Positions 1 to 6,343 of a DNA stretch of 12,237 nucleotides are shown piece after piece. This DNA comes from Oscillospiraceae bacterium. GTDB taxonomy: Bacteria > Bacillota_A > Clostridia > Oscillospirales > Oscillospiraceae. The position numbers and the translations under genes were made by a program. Where the stretch lies: positions 1-12,237 of the forward strand of contig JAFQPT010000056.1 of the NCBI GenBank assembly GCA_017411665.1. The letters are read 5' to 3'. Every line of letters begins with the position of its first letter. Positions within the stretch are counted from its first letter, which is position 1. The notes beneath the pieces were generated by a model. The model worked only from the letters and a program-made list of their open reading frames with translations. It did not search any database and was not told the origin of the DNA.

Positions 1-22
1 ATGGCAGCCCGGTTGCCAGTAT
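1..22 (+). promoter_or_regulatory. 3' end of a probable cyclic-di-GMP-I (GEMM) riboswitch, truncated by the window edge
   Basis: Bases 4-18 read GGCAGCCCGGTTGCC. This is a 4-bp stem (GGCA/TGCC, extended by a T-A pair on the outside) closing a 7-base loop GCCCGGT. It matches in length, stem and loop pattern the final hairpin of the cyclic-di-GMP-I riboswitch, whose well-studied Vibrio example reads GGTAGCGGGGTTACC. The rest of the aptamer (the GNRA-loop stem and the ligand pocket) would lie upstream, outside the window. Only about 40 bases separate the hairpin from the adhesin start and no terminator lies between, so any control here would act on translation or on a structure overlapping the aptamer. 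A weak CTCT (32-35)/AGAG (44-47) pairing next to the Shine-Dalgarno is possible. The alternative is an unrelated short hairpin. Confidence 0.62.
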
Positions 23-59
23 TTTGTGATACTCTATTCAACGAGAGGAGAACGAAATA

Positions 60-2399
60 ATGGCTAAGAAAATGAAAAAGTTTATGTCTATGATGTTGGT
101 ACTGTGCATGATGGCAAGCATGCTGAGCGTAGGCGCATTTGCAGCAGACGGCACTGTCGTGGAAAACGAAAGCACCACTGTTGACGGTGTAACTACCGAC
201 GTAACGACCACCATCACTACCACCACCGACGAAAACGGCAATGTAACTGTCAATCTGAAGATTGAAAGCACCACCGCAGGCACTGACAGCGAAGGTGTTA
301 CCATCAATGGTCAGGAAACCTATGAACAGACTACCGTTACCGACGCAAACGGCAAGCAGATTGCCAGCGACTACGTCCTGGACGGCAGCGAAACCAAGGA
401 ATGGGTAGAAGAAGACAGCGGCGATACAGCAGGTCAGCCTGTTGTGGAAGCACCCGTCGTCCCCGGTGAAACCACCGTAGCAACCGGCGGCGTTACTTCC
501 GAAACCGTGACCAATGCTGACGGCTCCGTAACCACCACTACCACCACCGATCGTACCGTAACTACTACCACCACCAAGGCAGAGGTTACCGTAAATGAAA
601 CCGATACCGGAATTGTTGGCGACAGCGAAACCGGCCTGATTGGTCCCGCTCCCGTTTATGATGAAACCGACGACGTAGTTCGCGGTTCCAACGGCAAAAT
701 TAAGGATGCCAACGGCAAGGATGGCGTGTTTGATCGCAACTACCTGTCCGGCAGCAATATGGATCCCTCCAAGTGGACCGATATTCCTCCCGAAGGCGAA
801 TACCGCTACATTGGTACCGGTGAACATAGCAAGTATTTTGTAGGCCTGGTGAAGGTTATTTATCAGAAGGACGAAGAGGGCAATACCGTTTATGACGAAA
901 ATGGTAATCCCGTCATTGAAAAGCTGGTCAATAACGTAAGCGGCGACGACCATACTTCCAATGGTGAAGTACTGGACGAAATCGTTGCCGAATACGAAGT
1001 CGATGGCGGTTTCTCCGGAAGCCGAGCACAGAACTTCATGCTGATGGATAAGGAAGGCAACCGTGTTTTTGCGTACTGCAGTGACGCTCAGACCGGTGCT
1101 GTAAACGGCAAGTGGTACAGTGTTTCCAATCTGGAAGACAGCGATTACTACACTCCCGAAGCAGAAGGTCACATCCGTTCCATCGCACTCAACGGTTACT
1201 GGGGTACTTCTGATATCGCAAAGGAAGACGGTTCTTACGAAATGGGCAGCCTGGAAAACATCAAGGCTCAGATGATCGAAGCAATCAACAACGGCGAAAT
1301 AGAACGCTACGTTCTGGTTCCCGTTCGTGATACCAGCACTGAAGGTGCAGGCAAGATCCAGGTCGATGAAAACGGCGACCCCATTTACTACGAAGAAAAG
1401 ATGGACCTGCTGGAAGTTCTGTCCGGCATGACCGCAGGCGAAGCTCTGCTGGCTACTCAGGCAGCAATCTGGAGCTTTGCAAATGGCAGCCAGGGCGCAA
1501 CCAGCGGCATTGACGGTGCAGTTGTAATTACTCCCGACTGGTACAGAAACCATCAGATTGGCTACAGTAAGAACGAAGGCGAACATCTGGACGATGCAGC
1601 AGGCATTCGAGTTGCAGCAATGTACGAATGGCTGATGAATCTGGAAGAAACCGAACAGAAGACCGTTGTTATCAACGAAAAGAACTTCGTAAAGGACGTA
1701 AGCCTGTCTATCGGCGATAAGGTTTCCGACGCAAAGGAAAACCAGGACGACAACAAGGACAACGACGTTTACAACTCCGATCTGAACTTCAAGCTGGCTT
1801 TCATTCCTGGTGAGAAGGACGATCTGCTGGTTCAGATTACCTACACCGATCTGGATGGCAATGACGTTACCGTCATTAAGCGTCTGGCAGGTGAAAACGC
1901 AGAAGGCCAGTCCTATGAGGACATCAAGCCCGAAGCAGACGGCAGCTACGTTCTGAAGGGCCTCAAGCTCAGCGAAAACAAGGACTTTGCATTCGACCTG
2001 AGACTGGAAGGCGCTCAGTATCTGGAAGACGGCGTTTACCTTTACCAGGCAGTTGGCGGTCGTGACATTTCTCAGACCTTCGTTGGCGTAGCACAGGGTT
2101 CCCGCAATGTTGACGTTTCCATCGGCGTAACCGTAAAGTTTGACGTTGATGAAAACAACAACGTAGTTGCAGAACGCACCTGGCACGACGAAGCTGATCC
2201 CGAAGAAGCTCCCGTACCTTTCAACTTCGGTCACGTAGTACCCAGACCCCTTGACAACATTCCCGATGAAGAAGTGCCTCTGGCAGACGCACCTCAGACA
2301 GGCGACGAAGCAGCAGTCTTCGCAATCCTGACTGTTCTGGCAGGCATCTCTCTGATGGCAATGCACGTTTCCGAACAGAAGCGCAAGGAAGAAGCTTGA
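60..2399 (+). CDS. Cys-Gln thioester-domain surface adhesin with sortase-type C-terminal anchor
   Basis: This is a 779-residue secreted wall protein that probably attaches covalently to host or matrix amines. Seen: a signal peptide (Lys-rich start, hydrophobic 8-25, AFA cleavage near 28); two Thr-rich stretches (45-56 and 158-172) forming a low-complexity N-terminal stalk; a thioester domain (about 220-530) with Cys340 in AYCSD and Gln467 in TQAAIW; and a C-terminal beta-rich region (about 545-730). The tail has APQTGDE (744-750), a hydrophobic span and a basic EQKRKEEA end. In this family the Cys and Gln side chains form an internal thioester that reacts with amines. The anchor motif is a variant of LPXTG. 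Start: ATG at 60 with AGGAG at 46-50. It is monocistronic, with its own terminator, and is probably controlled by the riboswitch fragment just upstream. The very regular codon choice (ACC, GAA, AAG, GGC) suggests high expression. Confidence 0.9.
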   Translation: MAKKMKKFMSMMLVLCMMASMLSVGAFAADGTVVENESTTVDGVTTDVTTTITTTTDENGNVTVNLKIESTTAGTDSEGVTINGQETYEQTTVTDANGKQIASDYVLDGSETKEWVEEDSGDTAGQPVVEAPVVPGETTVATGGVTSETVTNADGSVTTTTTTDRTVTTTTTKAEVTVNETDTGIVGDSETGLIGPAPVYDETDDVVRGSNGKIKDANGKDGVFDRNYLSGSNMDPSKWTDIPPEGEYRYIGTGEHSKYFVGLVKVIYQKDEEGNTVYDENGNPVIEKLVNNVSGDDHTSNGEVLDEIVAEYEVDGGFSGSRAQNFMLMDKEGNRVFAYCSDAQTGAVNGKWYSVSNLEDSDYYTPEAEGHIRSIALNGYWGTSDIAKEDGSYEMGSLENIKAQMIEAINNGEIERYVLVPVRDTSTEGAGKIQVDENGDPIYYEEKMDLLEVLSGMTAGEALLATQAAIWSFANGSQGATSGIDGAVVITPDWYRNHQIGYSKNEGEHLDDAAGIRVAAMYEWLMNLEETEQKTVVINEKNFVKDVSLSIGDKVSDAKENQDDNKDNDVYNSDLNFKLAFIPGEKDDLLVQITYTDLDGNDVTVIKRLAGENAEGQSYEDIKPEADGSYVLKGLKLSENKDFAFDLRLEGAQYLEDGVYLYQAVGGRDISQTFVGVAQGSRNVDVSIGVTVKFDVDENNNVVAERTWHDEADPEEAPVPFNFGHVVPRPLDNIPDEEVPLADAPQTGDEAAVFAILTVLAGISLMAMHVSEQKRKEEA

Positions 2400-2418
2400 T
2401 TCACAATCAACTGAACAT

Positions 2419-2448
2419 AAAAAACGAGGTCTTTTGACCTCGTTTTTT
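2419..2448 (+). terminator. Rho-independent terminator after the adhesin gene
   Basis: A perfect 13-bp stem, AAAAAACGAGGTC paired with GACCTCGTTTTTT, closes a TTTT loop and ends in a T run. It lies 19 bases after the adhesin stop codon. The A-tract on the 5' side also makes it usable from the other strand, but no gene converges here. Confidence 0.93.
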
Positions 2449-2483
2449 ATTTGGATGAGTATGAAAAGATGTAAAGATTTCGT

Positions 2484-2511
2484 TTTACATCTGCGGAAAA
2501 GATGGTATACT
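2484..2511 (+). promoter_or_regulatory. Sigma-A type promoter with extended -10 for the transglutaminase lipoprotein
   Basis: The -35 candidate TTTACA (2484-2489) and the -10 TATACT (2506-2511) are 16 bases apart, and TGG just before the -10 gives an extended -10 element. Transcription would begin near 2518. That is downstream of an in-frame ATG at 2502, so the later ATG at 2562 must be the translation start. Confidence 0.75.
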
Positions 2512-2561
2512 ATAAAATAGATTATTATGACGAATACTGTCGAAACGATAGAGGTGTCAAT

Positions 2562-3572
2562 ATGCGATATAGAATCATAGCGGCAGCGCTTGCTGTGGTC
2601 ACCCTGCTTTCTGTTGCGGGCTGCACCGAGACACAGACGAAGACCGTGATTGAAGATGCAACGGAAGTGGCAGGCTCGGAAGGCATTTACATTGATGCGG
2701 TGGAAATGCTGACGGGTGGACTGGAAAACGAAGCGAATATCATCTCTTCTGCTCTGGAAGCGGCCATTCCCGATGTGATGGAACCGGTAGCATCCGGTGT
2801 GCTGGTGGAGGATAACGGCAAGGCCACAATCGACTACTCCAACACCAAGGATGGGTATATTATGGCGCGCTACTACGGCAACAGCAGTGCCAGACTGAAG
2901 GCGCAGGTTGTCGGTCCGAAAACCACCTATACATATAATCTGACCAAGGGAGAATGGTCTGTTCTGCCCTTGACCGACGGAGAAGGAAAGTATCAGTTTA
3001 AAATTTTCCAGAACGTATCCGGAACACAGTATGCTCTCGTGCTTGCTGCGTCTGCAACCGTAACACTGGAGGACGAATTTGCACCCTTCCTGCGCCCCAA
3101 TAAATATGTGGACTACAGCATTTCCAGCGAGACCGTAAAAATGGCTAGGGAACTGACCAAGGGAATTGACAATCCTTTGGGAAAGGTGGAAGCGATTTAT
3201 AATTACGTCGTCAAGAATATGAGCTATGACAAGCAGAAGGCTGCTACAGTGAAGAGCGGTTATGTGCCTGTGCTGGATGATGTTCTGGCGGAACAGAAGG
3301 GTATTTGCTTTGACTATGCCGCTTTGATGACGGGGATGCTCCGCAGTCAGGGGATTCCCTGCAAAATGGTATTCGGCTATGCGGGGTCTGCCTACCATGC
3401 GTGGATCAGCATCTGGACCGAGGATACCGGCTGGGTGGACGGTGCGATTTTCTTTGACGGTACCACCTGGCAGAGAATGGACCCCACCTTTGCTTCCAGT
3501 GCAAATCAGAGCGACTACATCATGAAGTATATCGGTGACGGTAAAAATTATAAGGAGAAGTACCTGTACTGA
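2562..3572 (+). CDS. Transglutaminase-like domain lipoprotein
   Basis: This is a 336-residue lipoprotein with a papain-fold transglutaminase-like core. Seen: an N-terminal lipoprotein signal ending in SVAGC (modified Cys21), a roughly 150-residue region of unknown fold, then a C-terminal core with Cys249 in GICFDYA, His279 in YHAW and Asp307 in MDPTF. These are the Cys-His-Asp triad of the family. Bacterial members are often proteases or amidases of wall peptides or proteins rather than true cross-linkers, so the reaction is not fixed by the sequence. It should sit on the outer face of the membrane. Start: ATG 2562, supported by GAGGTG at 2551-2556, by the lipobox distance and by the promoter position; an in-frame ATG at 2502 lies inside the promoter and is rejected. 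It lies between a thioester adhesin and a pilus-like operon, which suggests a role in surface protein or wall processing. Confidence 0.86.
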   Translation: MRYRIIAAALAVVTLLSVAGCTETQTKTVIEDATEVAGSEGIYIDAVEMLTGGLENEANIISSALEAAIPDVMEPVASGVLVEDNGKATIDYSNTKDGYIMARYYGNSSARLKAQVVGPKTTYTYNLTKGEWSVLPLTDGEGKYQFKIFQNVSGTQYALVLAASATVTLEDEFAPFLRPNKYVDYSISSETVKMARELTKGIDNPLGKVEAIYNYVVKNMSYDKQKAATVKSGYVPVLDDVLAEQKGICFDYAALMTGMLRSQGIPCKMVFGYAGSAYHAWISIWTEDTGWVDGAIFFDGTTWQRMDPTFASSANQSDYIMKYIGDGKNYKEKYLY

Positions 3573-3595
3573 TCCATTGAAGCAATGATTGGTTA

Positions 3596-3629
3596 TGGGC
3601 TTGCCGAATTTCGCAAGCCCATTTTGCTT
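3596..3629 (+). terminator. Imperfect, possibly leaky terminator hairpin before the pilC-like operon
   Basis: The 9-bp stem TGGGCTTGC/GCAAGCCCA (3596-3604 with 3613-3621) closes an 8-base loop. It is followed by TTTTGCTT, a T tract broken after four bases. It lies 23 bases after the lipoprotein stop and ends about 22 bases before the next start codon. The broken T tract and the lack of any recognisable promoter between it and the next gene suggest partial read-through. Confidence 0.7.
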
Positions 3630-3651
3630 ATCTCACCAAACGGAGTGTTTT

Positions 3652-4698
3652 ATGAAACAGTTGGAACTGACAAATCTCGAAATATCTGACCTGTGTCGGG
3701 AACTGGCACTGCTGCTGCATGCGGGAGTGGGCGTTGCCGACGGGCTGTATCTGCTGACGGAAGAAGAAACCGATCAGAAGCATAAGCAGCTGCTGAAACA
3801 GCTGGCACAGCGCGTGGATGAAGGTGCGTTTCTGCATCAGGCCTTTGAGGAAGCTGCCTGCTTTCCTGTTTATGTGACAGGGCTGCTGCGGGTCGGTGAG
3901 CACGTGGGACGTACAGAAGAAACACTCAATGCATTGTCGGCCTATTATGAGCATCGAGAACGCACCAACCGACAGATTCGCAGTGCGCTGACCTATCCTG
4001 CTATTTTGCTGCTGCTGATGGTCGTGGTCATAGTTGTGCTTTTGAGTCGGGTTTTGCCCGTGTTTAATGACATTTATGCCTCTTTGGGCGGACGTCTGAC
4101 AGGTGTTGCGGGAGGCTTGCTGCTGTTTGGGCAGATTCTTGACCGCGGCATGCCGATTTTGTGTGGGTTGTTGGCAGCGATTCTGGCGCTGTTTGGGGCT
4201 TTTTCCGTGCATCGCGGTTTCCAAAGCACAGTGATTGGATTCTGGAATCGGCACTGGGGTGACCGCGGAGTCTCTCGCTCCATGAACAATGCCCGTTTTG
4301 CACAGGCGCTGTCCATGGGCTTCAGCAGTGGTCTGACCTTGGAGGAATCTGTGGATTTGGCAGCGCTGCTGCTCAAGGATGTGCCCGCAGCGGTAACTCG
4401 TTGTGAGCAGTGCCGTAAGCTGCTGGACGAAGGACAGTCTCTGGCACAGGCACTGGGAGAAACAGGTCTGATGTCTGCTGCATCCTGCCGTCTGCTGACG
4501 CTGGGGATGCGTGGCGGTGCAGGGGACAGTGTGATGAAAGAAATTGCACGCCGTATGCAGGAAGAAGCGCAGTTGGAGCTGGAAAGCAAGGTGGCAAAAA
4601 TCGAGCCTGCGCTGGTATTGGTTACGTCCATGCTGGTTGGTGTGATTTTGCTGTCTGTTATGCTGCCTTTGATGAACATTATGACGGCAATCGGGTGA
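3652..4698 (+). CDS. pilC: PilC/GspF-family inner-membrane platform protein of a type IV pilus or type II secretion-like system
   Basis: This is a 348-residue polytopic protein with the duplicated GspF fold. The first helical repeat (about 1-110) carries LALLLHAGVGVADGL, followed by ALTYP and membrane span 1 (about 115-137). A second span lies at about 167-186. The second helical repeat carries ARFAQALSMGFSSGLTLEES, and the last span is at about 318-343. Family members form the membrane platform that couples the cytoplasmic ATPase to pilin movement. It is about 50 residues shorter than the usual 400, missing the N-terminal extension. Start: ATG 3652 with GGAG at 3642-3645. An in-frame ATG at 3589 is rejected because it precedes the hairpin. 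It is the first gene of a compact operon whose next start is 4 bases after its stop. The symbol is by family and not a proven orthologue. Confidence 0.87.
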   Translation: MKQLELTNLEISDLCRELALLLHAGVGVADGLYLLTEEETDQKHKQLLKQLAQRVDEGAFLHQAFEEAACFPVYVTGLLRVGEHVGRTEETLNALSAYYEHRERTNRQIRSALTYPAILLLLMVVVIVVLLSRVLPVFNDIYASLGGRLTGVAGGLLLFGQILDRGMPILCGLLAAILALFGAFSVHRGFQSTVIGFWNRHWGDRGVSRSMNNARFAQALSMGFSSGLTLEESVDLAALLLKDVPAAVTRCEQCRKLLDEGQSLAQALGETGLMSAASCRLLTLGMRGGAGDSVMKEIARRMQEEAQLELESKVAKIEPALVLVTSMLVGVILLSVMLPLMNIMTAIG

Positions 4699-4702
4699 GT
4701 GT

Positions 4703-5014
4703 ATGGGAAAGAGAAAAAGAAGCGGACTGCTGATGGGAATTTGGATGCCCGTCCTTGCGGTGATTGTTTTGCTGTGCTTTCTCAGCGGCTTATCTAATCT
4801 CAGCCGCGGCCATGCGGATGAAGATAAACAGCGTCTGGAGGATGTGGTGCGCCGTGCTGCGGTTGCCTGTTATGCTGCAGAGGGCATGTATCCGCCCAAT
4901 CTGGAGTATCTGGAAGAGCATTACGGCATTCAAGTAAACCACAGCCGCTATGTGGTGGACTATATTTCCATTGCAGAAAATCTGATGCCGGATATTACCG
5001 TATTGGAAAAGTAA
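4703..5014 (+). CDS. Small single-span pilin-like protein, family unrecognised
   Basis: This is a 103-residue protein with a basic start (KRKRSG), one membrane span (about 9-30) and a small extracytoplasmic domain with two Cys-free helices and a YPPNLEYLEEHYGI segment. That segment resembles the soluble part of small pseudopilins. I recognise no named family. Seen from the N-terminus, Gly8 followed by a hydrophobic run recalls a prepilin site, but the Glu expected at position +5 is Ile13, so normal prepilin processing is doubtful. Start: ATG 4703, four bases after the upstream stop, with only a weak GGTGAG ahead of it, which suggests translational coupling. Its position inside a pilC-to-pilT operon suggests a structural or minor component. 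Confidence 0.78.
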   Translation: MGKRKRSGLLMGIWMPVLAVIVLLCFLSGLSNLSRGHADEDKQRLEDVVRRAAVACYAAEGMYPPNLEYLEEHYGIQVNHSRYVVDYISIAENLMPDITVLEK

Positions 5015-5016
5015 TT

Positions 5017-5508
5017 ATGAGAGAACAAATCAAAAAAAGCAATAGAAGCGGACTTCTGGTGCTTCTGGTGTTTGCGGCATTTATGGTATCGGTTTTGTTG
5101 GTGCTTTTGACAGGTGCGGATGTGGTGCAGAAGCTGACTGCCCGTGACCAGGCGGGCTTTGACCGCCGTACAGCGGCCCAGTATATCGCCACCAGAACCC
5201 GACAGGCAGACTGTGCAGGCATGATTTCCGTCCGCAGTTTTGGCGGCGGAGATGCCATTGTGTTTGCAGAAGAAATCGACGGTGTGCGCTATGAAACACT
5301 GGTGTATTGCCATGAGGGCTATCTGCGGGAAATGTTTGTGGAAGCCGGCATGGAGCAGTCTCCGGAGTTTGGGGAAAAAATCATTGCCATGACGGCTTTG
5401 CAAGCAGATGACTGCGGGGGGTATTTGAAAGTGCATCTGCAAATGGCAGATGGCACTGAGGAGCGCGTGCTTCTCGATTTGCGCAGTGAGCGGGAGGGTC
5501 ATGTATGA
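5017..5508 (+). CDS. DUF4860-like single-span pilin-associated protein
   Basis: This is a 163-residue protein with a short basic cytoplasmic leader (IKKSNRSG), one membrane span (about 13-34) and an extracytoplasmic domain. From memory of the family, the combination of a RSGLLVLLVF start, a QYIATRTRQAD helix, AEEIDGVRYETLVYCHEG and a final LDLRS strand resembles DUF4860 proteins of clostridia, which have no assigned function. The helix after the span followed by beta strands is the general plan of a pseudopilin. Gly12 followed by a hydrophobic run mimics a prepilin site, but position +5 is Leu17 and not Glu. It starts two bases after the upstream stop and its own stop overlaps the next start (ATGA). 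Confidence 0.78.
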   Translation: MREQIKKSNRSGLLVLLVFAAFMVSVLLVLLTGADVVQKLTARDQAGFDRRTAAQYIATRTRQADCAGMISVRSFGGGDAIVFAEEIDGVRYETLVYCHEGYLREMFVEAGMEQSPEFGEKIIAMTALQADDCGGYLKVHLQMADGTEERVLLDLRSEREGHV

Positions 5509-5924
5509 AAAACAAAGCACCTCTGGCTCTGATGGAGCAGCTTGTGATGCTGCTGGTGTTTGCACTTGCGGCAGGCCTGTGTCTGCAGGTGTTTGTGTTG
5601 TCTGACCGTATGTCAAAACGGTTTGAAGCCAGAGACTATGCGGTCCTTGCGGTACAGAATACTGCGGAAACAATGAAAGTATGTGAAGGTGATTTGGATG
5701 CCTGTATGAAGCTGCTGGGCGGGAGTGTTGCCGACAGTCGGTGGGAAACGGGCTACGACGCGCAGTGGAGCAGTGTGCCTGCACAGCAGGCGGAATACCG
5801 CGTAATTGTGGAAGTGAGAGAAACAACGTCTCTGCTCGGGTCGGCTGATATCGCAGCTGTGACTGCAGATGGGGATGTATTATTTGCCCTTACGGTTTCC
5901 TGGCAGGAGGCTGCGTATGAATAG
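5505..5924 (+). CDS. Pilin-like single-span protein retaining the Glu of the pilin helix
   Basis: This is a 139-residue protein with a short basic leader (MKNKAP), a hydrophobic helix (about 7-33) and a small soluble domain. LALMEQLVMLLVF looks like the start of a type IV pilin helix. Glu11 would be residue +5 of the mature protein if cleavage followed Pro6, but the usual Gly at -1 is missing. It is therefore either uncleaved or cut by an unusual peptidase. It has two cysteines (59 and 66 by estimate) that could form a disulphide outside the cell. Start: ATG 5505 with GGAGGG at 5493-5498, overlapping the preceding stop by four bases. Family is otherwise unrecognised. Assignment as a minor pilin is inference from the helix and the operon. 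Confidence 0.78.
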   Translation: MKNKAPLALMEQLVMLLVFALAAGLCLQVFVLSDRMSKRFEARDYAVLAVQNTAETMKVCEGDLDACMKLLGGSVADSRWETGYDAQWSSVPAQQAEYRVIVEVRETTSLLGSADIAAVTADGDVLFALTVSWQEAAYE

Positions 5925-6321
5925 ACAGGAACAACGCAATGCCGCACCTGTTGTGGGCGGCAGCTCTCTGCTGGTGATTTTTGCGGTGCTGTGTCTGACC
6001 GTGTTTGCGCTGCTGGGGCTGAGCACCGTGCAGGCAGACGGACGATTGTCTGATATCAGCGCCCTTGCGGTTACGGATTATTATACCGCAGACAGTATGG
6101 CGGAGGAAATCCTGGCACAGCTGCGCAGTGGGGAGATACCCGACGGCGTGGCAGAGCGGGATGGAGTATATACGTATGCCTGCCGTATTTCGGATACGGG
6201 AGAGCTGCAGGTGGCAGTCAAAATAAACGGCGGAGACTATGAAATTCTGCGCTGGCAGGCAGTGACTACTTCAGAGTGGACTGCAAACGATGCGCTGTCT
6301 GTATGGGACGGAGAATCTTAA
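5917..6321 (+). CDS. Small single-span pilin-associated protein, family unrecognised
   Basis: This is a 134-residue protein with a hydrophilic leader of about 15 residues ending in VVGG, one membrane span (about 17-39) and a soluble domain with an early helix (DYYTADSMAEEILAQL) followed by strands. The plan is again that of a pseudopilin. Gly15 then SSLLV leaves Val20 at the position where pilins carry Glu; in known systems the tip pseudopilin GspK also lacks this Glu, so a tip role is possible but unproven. Start: ATG 5917 with a perfect AGGAGG at 5905-5910, overlapping the upstream gene by eight bases. A longer in-frame start at 5869 is rejected because it has no good ribosome binding site and would spoil the leader-membrane layout. 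Confidence 0.78.
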   Translation: MNRQEQRNAAPVVGGSSLLVIFAVLCLTVFALLGLSTVQADGRLSDISALAVTDYYTADSMAEEILAQLRSGEIPDGVAERDGVYTYACRISDTGELQVAVKINGGDYEILRWQAVTTSEWTANDALSVWDGES

Positions 6322-6343
6322 GTGAAAGAATCGGGAGGTTTCC

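Noticed and set aside
174..578. ACC/ACT repeats considered as a CRISPR or intergenic repeat array
   Set aside because: They are in frame, encode Thr-rich tracts inside the adhesin, and have no constant repeat-spacer spacing.
3589..3651. Upstream in-frame ATG at 3589 as the pilC start
   Set aside because: It would place the hairpin at 3596-3621 inside the gene and lacks a suitable ribosome binding site; ATG 3652 has GGAG at the right distance and begins the family homology.
3573..3651. Search for a promoter driving pilC in this gap
   Set aside because: Partial -35-like TTGAAG and TTGGTT words exist, but no -10 lies at 16-18 bases from either, so I do not call a promoter.
3628..4254. Minus-strand open frame opposite pilC (208 codons)
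   Set aside because: Low-complexity Gln/His-rich translation antisense to a clear GspF-family gene.
4960..5826. Minus-strand open frame across the small pilin-like genes (288 codons)
   Set aside because: It is His/Gln/Cys-rich and antisense to three tightly coupled plus-strand genes with good ribosome binding sites, so it is not credible as a protein.
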